Source: an uncultured Cocleimonas sp. (GTDB lineage Bacteria > Pseudomonadota > Gammaproteobacteria > Thiotrichales > Thiotrichaceae). Taken from it: DNA of 10,550 nucleotides. A model generated the notes under the pieces. It searched no databases. It saw only the letters and a list, made by a program, of their open reading frames with translations, and was not told where the DNA came from. The position numbers and the translations under genes were made by a program. The DNA lies in the NCBI GenBank assembly GCA_938041705.1, contig CALISP010000198.1, forward strand, positions 1 to 10,550. Direction: 5' to 3'. Positions 6,264 through 10,550 of this stretch are shown in pieces; within the stretch, counting starts at the first letter, position 1, and each line of letters starts with the position of its first letter.

Positions 6264-6291
6264 ATTATACGCCCAGTTGAGATAAAAACAA
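6264..6291 (-). promoter_or_regulatory. Promoter of rpsU
   Basis: On the minus strand a perfect TATAAT (6269-6264) is preceded, 16 bases away, by TTGTTT (6291-6286). The bases right after the -10 box are GCGCCG, a GC-rich discriminator in an otherwise AT-rich intergenic region. Such discriminators are typical of ribosomal and stable-RNA promoters repressed by ppGpp/DksA in the stringent response. The expected start near 6257 gives a leader of about 44 bases. Confidence 0.7.
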
Positions 6292-6443
6292 AAGCGAATA
6301 AGATATTTTATTCAGTTTTTTTAAATTATTTAACCTCGTTACAGATCTTACTAGTGATAATAATGCTATTTAACCTTTATAAAATCCCCTTGCTCTAAAA
6401 AAACAGATAGTACTAAGGTATTAGTTGTAGAATAATTAAACAC

Positions 6444-6473
6444 TTGTTATTTAATTAACTTAAACTTTATATA
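6444..6473 (+). promoter_or_regulatory. Candidate promoter of bamE
   Basis: TTGTTA (6444-6449) lies 18 bases before TATATA (6468-6473), each matching the sigma-70 consensus at four of six positions. Transcription would start near 6480 and give a leader of about 27 bases. The region is so AT-rich that other boxes are possible. Confidence 0.4.
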
Positions 6474-6506
6474 GAACCAAAACCGTAATAAAGACACTAA
6501 TTCCTT

Positions 6507-6800
6507 ATGAATAAAATTATTTACACAATAGTCCTCACACTGATGTTATCTGGTTGTGCCATTTACAAGGCGGAAGTCCAGCAAGGTAATGCTTTAAGCA
6601 ATACTACTGTATCGCAATTAAAAAGCGGTATGAGTAAAGCGGAAGTAGCATCTTTATTAGGTAATCCATTGTTACAAGATAACTTCAGATCAGATCGCTG
6701 GGATTATGTTTTCTTTAGTGGAAATGGCAAAACACAAAAAAATAAGCAAAACCTAACGCTATTCTTTAAAAATGACCAATTAATTCAAGTTAAGAAATAA
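6507..6800 (+). CDS. bamE: Outer-membrane assembly lipoprotein BamE (SmpA/OmlA)
   Basis: BamE is a small lipoprotein of the BAM complex, which inserts beta-barrel proteins into the outer membrane. The 97-residue precursor has a short signal with lipobox LSGC and lipidated cysteine C17; alanine at +2 fits outer-membrane sorting. The mature part has the SmpA/OmlA fold signature: QQGNAL (25-30), LKSGMSKAEVASLLGNPL (38-55), DNFRSDRWDYVFF (58-70) and the strand NLTLFFKNDQL (82-92). It is a little shorter than the E. coli protein (about 113 residues), missing part of the N-terminal loop and the C-terminal tail. The start codon lacks a Shine-Dalgarno sequence, but the signal peptide fixes the start. 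It converges on ratB, the same arrangement as in E. coli, which supports the assignment. Confidence 0.93.
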   Translation: MNKIIYTIVLTLMLSGCAIYKAEVQQGNALSNTTVSQLKSGMSKAEVASLLGNPLLQDNFRSDRWDYVFFSGNGKTQKNKQNLTLFFKNDQLIQVKK

Positions 6801-6835
6801 GGTCTTGTTAGCATTTCGAATTCGACAAGTCAGTC

Positions 6836-7162
6836 TTAAATCGACTTGCTTCCACCTTTTTTTAAAGCTTTACCCTCAGCAGCTCTTTTCTTGCGGACTT
6901 CTTTTGGGTCTGCGATCAATTCTCGATAGATTTCAATTCTATCCTTTTCACGCATTTGATGATCTAGCTTGATTATTTTACTGAATAAACCAATTTTGTT
7001 TTTTGTTAAATCAATCTCTGGGTATTGTTGCAATATCCCTGAATGATTTATTACCTCCTCTGCTGTAGAGGAATCATCTACTTTGAAAGCTAACAAGGTT
7101 TGCTCCTCTGGTAGCGCGTAGACTACTTCAACAGTGATTTTTGAGGGGCTCATATTTGTCAT
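6836..7162 (-). CDS. ratB: RatB / RnfH family protein (UPF0125)
   Basis: This 108-residue protein has a small ubiquitin-like (beta-grasp) fold typical of RnfH. Family signatures are VEVVYALPEEQTLL (11-24), SGILQQYPEIDL (41-52), IGLFSK (57-62) and the conserved block DRIEIYRELIADPKEVRKKR (74-93). Its biochemical role is unknown. In E. coli the gene is ratB (yfjF), once proposed as the antitoxin partner of RatA, though RatB was not shown to block RatA. It starts three bases after the ratA stop, so the two are co-translated or coupled. An alternative start three codons in (7153) cannot be excluded. The C-terminal tail is rich in lysine, like many family members. Confidence 0.9.
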   Translation of the reverse strand: MTNMSPSKITVEVVYALPEEQTLLAFKVDDSSTAEEVINHSGILQQYPEIDLTKNKIGLFSKIIKLDHQMREKDRIEIYRELIADPKEVRKKRAAEGKALKKGGSKSI

Positions 7163-7165
7163 GTT

Positions 7166-7597
7166 TTAGTTATAAACTTCTTTAGCTCTATCTACAAATG
7201 AATCAACCATAGCATTAGCAATTTGATTGAAAACAGGACCGATTGCCATACCTAATAAGCGGTTTGAAAACTCATACTCTAATTCCAAGCTTACCTTACA
7301 TGCATTTTCTTTTAATTCTTTGAACGACCAATACCCCACTAATTCTTTAAATGGTCCCTCTACTAACTCCATATAAATCTTATCCCTACCATGAGAGGTA
7401 TTTTTCGTAGTGAATGTTTTATTAATTGATCCTTTAGCGATGGTTACGGAAGCTACCACAACTCCATCTTCACGAGAGACCTCTTTTGATCCACCACACC
7501 AAGGTAAGAACTCTTGATATGATGGAACATCATCTACCAATTTATACATTTGTTCCGCGCTAAAAGGTACCAAAGCGCTTTTGTTCACTTGAGCCAT
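7166..7597 (-). CDS. ratA: RatA, START/COQ10-domain ribosome association toxin
   Basis: The 143 residues form one polyketide-cyclase/START domain of the COQ10 type, with the typical length. Recognisable segments are ALVPFSAEQMYKLVDDVPSY (8-27), EFLPWCGGSKEV (29-40), the strand region VTIAKGSINKTFTTKN (51-66), GPFKELVGYWSF (81-92) and the C-terminal helix IGPVFNQIANAMVDSFVDRA (119-138). In E. coli, RatA binds the 50S subunit and blocks 70S formation when overproduced. Eukaryotic homologues (Coq10) bind ubiquinone, so a lipid-carrier or respiratory role is an alternative, and the toxin label rests on overexpression. It is the first gene of a ratA-ratB pair, divergent from smpB. The bases before the ATG (TTGTATTTCT) contain no Shine-Dalgarno sequence. 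Confidence 0.92.
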   Translation of the reverse strand: MAQVNKSALVPFSAEQMYKLVDDVPSYQEFLPWCGGSKEVSREDGVVVASVTIAKGSINKTFTTKNTSHGRDKIYMELVEGPFKELVGYWSFKELKENACKVSLELEYEFSNRLLGMAIGPVFNQIANAMVDSFVDRAKEVYN

Positions 7598-7626
7598 AGA
7601 AATACAAATTTAATAAGTTAAACATT

Positions 7627-7656
7627 ATTCTAACAGCGATTATTTATCTACGTCAG
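7627..7656 (-). promoter_or_regulatory. Candidate promoter of ratA-ratB
   Basis: On the minus strand CTGACG (7656-7651) lies 18 bases before TAGAAT (7632-7627), matching consensus 4/6 and 5/6. The start would be near 7620, giving a leader of about 22 bases. The -35 box lies only two bases from the smpB -10 box on the other strand, so the two promoters would compete for polymerase. Confidence 0.45.
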
Positions 7657-7658
7657 GT

Positions 7659-7664
7659 TATAAT
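7659..7664 (+). promoter_or_regulatory. -10 box of the smpB promoter
   Basis: A perfect TATAAT lies 43 bases before the smpB ATG, predicting a start near 7671 and a leader of about 37 bases. No good -35 box or extended -10 (TGn) is visible upstream, so activity may depend on the AT-rich upstream DNA or an activator. Confidence 0.5.
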
Positions 7665-7707
7665 CAATTCACTGTTAAAATCACCCATTTTTTAGGCACC
7701 AAAAAGC

Positions 7708-8190
7708 ATGGCAAAGAAAAACAAAAAAAAGAAAGGGCATGGCGGCAAACAAATCGCAACCAACAAAGTTGCTCGTCATGACTATTTTATCGAAGATACC
7801 TATGAAGCGGGTATGGTATTACATGGCTGGGAAGTCAAAAGTCTCAGAGATGGTCGTGCACAACTCAAAGAGGGCTATGTATTTATAAAGAACGGTGAAG
7901 CTTTTATTTCAGGCGCACAAATAACACCATTATTATCTGCATCAACTCATGTAAGTCCAATTGCCACTCGAATCAGAAAACTACTTTTACATGATTATGA
8001 AATCGTAAAGCTACGCGCTGATGTTGATCGTAAAGGTTATTCTATATTGCCGTTATCTCTTTATTGGAAAAACAATCATGTAAAGCTTGAAATAGGTATT
8101 GGTAAGGGTAAAAAGCAACACGACAAACGCGCCACATCTAAAGAAAAGGATTGGAACCGTGATAAGGCACGTATTCTTAAAGGAAAATAA
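7708..8190 (+). CDS. smpB: SsrA-binding protein SmpB
   Basis: SmpB binds tmRNA (SsrA) and brings it to stalled ribosomes, where its C-terminal tail mimics the codon-anticodon pairing in the decoding centre. The 160-residue length is normal. A lysine-rich N-terminus (residues 3-9) leads into the OB-fold, with the family signatures VARHDYFIEDTYEAGMVLHG (21-40), WEVKSLRDGRAQLKEGYVFI (41-60) and HVKLEIGIGKGKKQHDKRAT (124-143), and the conserved tail DWNRDKARILKGK (148-160). The start context is weak (AGG 11 bases upstream). The gene order with ratA, ratB and bamE matches E. coli. The ssrA gene, which often follows smpB, is absent here: only 113 bases separate smpB from the next gene, too few for tmRNA. 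Confidence 0.98.
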   Translation: MAKKNKKKKGHGGKQIATNKVARHDYFIEDTYEAGMVLHGWEVKSLRDGRAQLKEGYVFIKNGEAFISGAQITPLLSASTHVSPIATRIRKLLLHDYEIVKLRADVDRKGYSILPLSLYWKNNHVKLEIGIGKGKKQHDKRATSKEKDWNRDKARILKGK

Positions 8191-8215
8191 AGCAACGATA
8201 AAATATTTAAACCAA

Positions 8216-8249
8216 TCACTTATAAATATGAATAAAACAATATAAGTGA
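8216..8249. repeat. Inverted repeat between smpB and dnaQ
   Basis: TCACTTATA and TATAAGTGA form perfect 9-bp arms around a 16-base AT-rich loop, 25 bases after the smpB stop. The loop is long and no T run follows on the plus strand, so it is a poor intrinsic terminator. It may still act as a mRNA 3' end between the two converging genes, or as a protein-binding site. Confidence 0.5.
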
Positions 8250-8303
8250 CACCCCCATACTTTTAGTACTTTACTTTGGCAAACCATTACTAATACAGAA
8301 TCG

Positions 8304-9008
8304 TTAATTCCATAAACTCTTATCCAAAGGGCTTTCCAATCCTTCTAAGTACTTCTCATGTGCCTCTGCTTCAATTGAATTTGCAGTTAAAACAAGGAGT
8401 GGTGACCGACCATCCTTTAACTTATTAAACGTATGGTTACCAGAATCTGACTCTGAACTGCTTTCTTCTCCCAATAGTAATGCTTTTTGCCCACCGGTCA
8501 TTGCCAGATAAACATCTGCCAAAATCTCCGAGTCCAATAAAGCCCCATGAAGTTCGCGATGTAAATTGTTTATAAAATAACGTTTACACAAAGCGTCTAG
8601 AGAATTACGCTGCCCTGGATGCATTTGACGCGCTATCACTAAACTATCAGTAATCTCAGAGATTGAAGCTACCGTTTTTATTGAGGCATTTGCCATGATC
8701 AATTCATTGTTTAAATAGCCAATGTCGAAAGGTGCATTATGAATAATAAGCTCAGCACCTTTAATATAATTCAAAAAGTCTTCAGCAATATCTTCAAAGC
8801 GAGGTTTATCAGATAGAAATTCTGTTGTGATACCATGAACTGCTAATGCGCCTTCCTCACTATCACGATCTGGTTTGATGTACTGATGATAGTTATTATT
8901 AGTCAATTTACGGTCTATCATCTCCACACAACCGATTTCAATTATTCTATTACCGTCGCGTATTTCTAAACCTGTAGTTTCTGTATCAAGAAAGATTTGT
9001 CTTAACAT
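8304..9008 (-). CDS. dnaQ: DNA polymerase III epsilon subunit DnaQ (3'-5' proofreading exonuclease)
   Basis: DnaQ removes misincorporated bases within the polymerase III core. The 234 residues are close to E. coli epsilon (243). The DEDDh exonuclease residues are all present: D8 and E10 in FLDTETTGLE (6-15), D95 in HNAPFDIGYL (90-99), H154 and D159 in HGALLDSEILA (154-164). These correspond to D12, E14, D103, H162 and D167 in E. coli. After the catalytic domain, GGQKALLL (172-179) lies where E. coli has its beta-clamp-binding motif. A flexible acidic serine-rich linker (about 181-190) then leads to the C-terminal segment that binds the alpha subunit. It is the third gene of a methyltransferase-rnhA-dnaQ run, 46 bases after rnhA. 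In E. coli rnhA and dnaQ instead diverge. Confidence 0.97.
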   Translation of the reverse strand: MLRQIFLDTETTGLEIRDGNRIIEIGCVEMIDRKLTNNNYHQYIKPDRDSEEGALAVHGITTEFLSDKPRFEDIAEDFLNYIKGAELIIHNAPFDIGYLNNELIMANASIKTVASISEITDSLVIARQMHPGQRNSLDALCKRYFINNLHRELHGALLDSEILADVYLAMTGGQKALLLGEESSSESDSGNHTFNKLKDGRSPLLVLTANSIEAEAHEKYLEGLESPLDKSLWN

Positions 9009-9054
9009 ATGAGAAATCTTCTTTTATGGTTTTTTTGATTCTGCCATTTACTCA

Positions 9055-9504
9055 TCAAATATTCCCTTGCTTCTCATCCATCGCTCTATTTGCGAGATCA
9101 TCTGCTCTTTCATTGCCAGCGTGACCACTGTGGCCTTTTATCCAATGCCATTCTACTTGATGGCGCTGAACAGCGTCATCTAGCCTTAACCATAAATCTT
9201 TATTTTTCACTGGTTTTTTGGCTGAATTTTTCCAACCTCGTTTTTTCCAACCATCCATCCATTCTAAGATTCCTTTGCGAACATACTGAGAATCGGTGGT
9301 TAGATTTATATCACAAGGACGCTTTAATAATTCTAAAGCAGATATAGCTGCCATTAATTCCATACGATTATTGGTCGTCTCAGGATCATAGCCATAAATT
9401 TCTTTTTCTTGCTCAGCAAACTGAACTACAGCCCCCCAACCGCCAGGACCTGGGTTACCACGACAACCACCGTCTGTAAAAATAGTTACTTTTTGATTGT
9501 TCAT
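9055..9504 (-). CDS. rnhA: Ribonuclease HI
   Basis: RNase HI cuts the RNA strand of RNA:DNA hybrids, removing R-loops and Okazaki primers. The 149 residues are slightly fewer than in E. coli (155). The catalytic set is complete: D11 (TDGGCRGNPGPGGWG, 10-24), E49 (NNRMELMAA, 45-53), D71 (TTDSQYV, 69-75), the assisting H125 (KGHSGHAGNERAD, 123-135) and D135, each one position later than in E. coli. The basic protrusion that grips the hybrid is present (WKKRGWKNSAKKPVKNKDLW, 86-105). The gene starts 12 bases after the stop of the methyltransferase-like gene and precedes dnaQ by 46 bases on the same strand, so the three probably form an operon. Only a weak AAGAAT precedes the ATG. Confidence 0.98.
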   Translation of the reverse strand: MNNQKVTIFTDGGCRGNPGPGGWGAVVQFAEQEKEIYGYDPETTNNRMELMAAISALELLKRPCDINLTTDSQYVRKGILEWMDGWKKRGWKNSAKKPVKNKDLWLRLDDAVQRHQVEWHWIKGHSGHAGNERADDLANRAMDEKQGNI

Positions 9505-9516
9505 TTTTTATTCTTT

Positions 9517-10341
9517 TTATAAGTTAGAAAAATTATTACTACGTACTTTTTGCGCTGTACGATTGAAAGCAACCTTGCCGCCTTCTAGCAAAGTAGGTGC
9601 TCTCCATACTTTTTTATCAGGTCGCATAGCAATGACTTGTTTCTTAGCATGAACAATATACATGCTACCTAATAAAGGACCTGCATATTCACCCCACCCT
9701 TCTAGCCACTGCAAACTGTTAAATATTTTCTGATTATTTAACGTAGGCCTTAGCCCCATATAATTCACTTCAAGCACTTCAAAACCTAACAATGAAAACC
9801 AATCTCGAACTCTGGCCACACTGCGCATTTTATATTTATCTTGTTGTTTTTCTTTCTTGTTTCTTCTAAAAAACCGTAAAGACTTATTAATATTAGACAA
9901 GGCATAGGGGTTAAAACCGATCAAAATACAGTGACCTTCAGGAACCAATACTCTATCAATTTCACGTAATACTTGGTGTGGGTTTTGTGACATTTCTAAG
10001 ACGTGACTAGCAACAACTAAATCAACATCATCGGTAGATATAGGCAAATGCTCATTTGACGTTATAACAGCATGATCACTGTGTTTTTTATGGCTGTTAT
10101 TTTCGTCGATACTTAATCCAATCAAACTATCAGGATTCCCCAATGAAAAACCTGCAGTAATTCTTGAATGTTTGAGTAAATCGCACTCTCCACTTAGCAT
10201 GCCGATTTGAATAGCATAGTAACCGAAAATTTCTGACATGGTTTTAGCGCACAACTCTTCCGTAGTAGCTAATGCAGAACGACCAGAAAGGGTCTGATAC
10301 CAGCTAGAACAATGCTTAATGACATCTATCTTGTTACTCAT
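9517..10341 (-). CDS. YafS-like class I methyltransferase-fold protein of unknown substrate
   Basis: This 274-residue protein resembles a SAM-dependent methyltransferase (type 11 family), most like E. coli YafS, which also lies next to rnhA/dnaQ. The later half of the Rossmann fold is clear: NEHLPISTDDVDLVVASHVL (96-115), the PHQVLREIDRVLVPEGHCIL stretch (121-140), IGFNPYALSN (141-150) and DWFSLLGFEVLEV (180-192). The glycine-rich SAM loop (usually like GxGxG) is replaced by IQIGMLSGE (44-52). YafS has a similar KIGNLSAE, so this is a family trait and the protein may bind SAM unusually or not at all. A basic stretch (FFRRNKKEKQQ, 157-167) could contact nucleic acid or membrane. The start has AAGGA, though 12 bases away. 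It is the first gene of the run with rnhA and dnaQ. No substrate is known to me. Confidence 0.85.
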   Translation of the reverse strand: MSNKIDVIKHCSSWYQTLSGRSALATTEELCAKTMSEIFGYYAIQIGMLSGECDLLKHSRITAGFSLGNPDSLIGLSIDENNSHKKHSDHAVITSNEHLPISTDDVDLVVASHVLEMSQNPHQVLREIDRVLVPEGHCILIGFNPYALSNINKSLRFFRRNKKEKQQDKYKMRSVARVRDWFSLLGFEVLEVNYMGLRPTLNNQKIFNSLQWLEGWGEYAGPLLGSMYIVHAKKQVIAMRPDKKVWRAPTLLEGGKVAFNRTAQKVRSNNFSNL

Positions 10342-10372
10342 AAATCAAACTATTCCTTGAGATTTTACGCTT

Positions 10373-10378
10373 ATCATA
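10373..10378 (-). promoter_or_regulatory. Candidate -10 box for the methyltransferase-rnhA-dnaQ run
   Basis: TATGAT on the minus strand, 31 bases before the start codon, matches the -10 consensus at five of six positions. No good -35 box lies at the right distance; TTGCAC (10406-10401) is 22 bases away, which is too far. Confidence 0.35.
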
Positions 10379-10496
10379 CTATATTCATTTCACTTTTTAT
10401 GTGCAATATCAAATAATAATAATCATTTAGCCGTAACATTTTAAATACTAGATTAAGTTATTTTTAAACCTATCAATAATTAAGGGCAATGGGGAT

Positions 10497-10550
10497 ATGA
10501 TTAAAACAACACCTTTAAAGGTGGCACTTGCTGTTGCAACAACTCTGACA
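10497..10550 (+). CDS. Start of a probable exported protein, cut by the window edge
   Basis: An ATG at 10497 opens a frame that runs 18 codons to the end of the window. The peptide MIKTTPLKVALAVATTLT has two lysines followed by a hydrophobic stretch, which looks like the beginning of a signal peptide. AAGGG lies ten bases upstream and GGGG two bases upstream, so initiation here is plausible. It diverges from the methyltransferase-like gene, with 155 bases between. In many gammaproteobacteria gloB and mltD lie beside the yafS-rnhA-dnaQ genes. An exported start rules out the cytoplasmic gloB and would be compatible with the exported MltD, but 18 residues cannot decide this. Confidence 0.55.
   Translation, partial: MIKTTPLKVALAVATTLT

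Noticed and set aside
6801..6848. Intrinsic terminator between bamE and ratB
   Set aside because: CAAGTC/GACTTG (6826-6831 and 6843-6848) is a 6-bp stem with an 11-base loop that overlaps the ratB stop, and the T7 run lies too far away. Not a convincing terminator.
6836..7597. ratA-ratB as a true toxin-antitoxin module
   Set aside because: The pair is a conserved chromosomal housekeeping arrangement with unrelated folds. RatB has not been shown to neutralise RatA, and nothing here suggests mobility or addiction.
8191..8303. tmRNA gene (ssrA) next to smpB
   Set aside because: The gap is only 113 bases and lacks the tRNA-like ends; tmRNA needs about 350 bases.
9090..9347. Open frame antisense to rnhA
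   Set aside because: It overlaps the catalytic part of RNase HI, which is clearly the real gene.
1..10550. Genomic island, prophage, insertion sequence or CRISPR array
   Set aside because: No integrase, transposase, phage gene, spaced direct repeats or attachment-site duplication at the tRNA genes is visible, and the genes are conserved housekeeping ones with uniform composition.

Overview
The window looks like the chromosome of an AT-rich, free-living gammaproteobacterium. Three things support this: a bamE / ratB-ratA / smpB block laid out as in Escherichia coli, a tRNA-Ser(GCU) to tRNA-Arg(ACG) pair like serV-argV, and housekeeping proteins whose catalytic residues fall within a few positions of the E. 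coli numbering. I cannot name the genus. Base composition looks uniform, and I see no integrase, transposase, CRISPR array, prophage gene or plasmid function.

Layout. Positions 31-382 hold a minus-strand tRNA-Ser/tRNA-Arg pair with an intrinsic terminator. A 310-base gap precedes ppiC (plus), a parvulin prolyl isomerase that shares a two-way terminator with the next gene. From 1105 to 6213 everything runs on the minus strand, in transcription order rpsU, yqeY, hemE, msrP, msrQ and an uncharacterised lipoprotein, probably as several transcripts. From 6507 to 8190 lies the conserved block: bamE (plus), ratB and ratA (minus), smpB (plus). From 8304 to 10341 a minus-strand run holds a YafS-like methyltransferase-fold protein, rnhA and dnaQ. 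The first 18 codons of a probable exported protein start at 10497 on the plus strand.

Function. The genes cover translation and ribosome rescue (tRNAs, rpsU, smpB, yqeY, ratA), replication and RNA:DNA hybrid removal (dnaQ, rnhA), haem synthesis (hemE), repair of oxidised methionine in the periplasm (msrP/msrQ) and outer-membrane assembly (bamE). MsrQ is a haem-binding membrane protein, so hemE next to msrPQ is suggestive, but a 314-base gap argues against one operon.

I find no clear new multi-gene system. The items most worth a second look are the lipoprotein at 1105-2121, which carries a conserved-looking domain with a weak resemblance to lysozyme active-site motifs; the methyltransferase-fold protein at 9517-10341, whose SAM-binding loop is degenerate; the loss of the usual rpsU-yqeY-dnaG order; and the many start codons without a purine-rich ribosome binding site.
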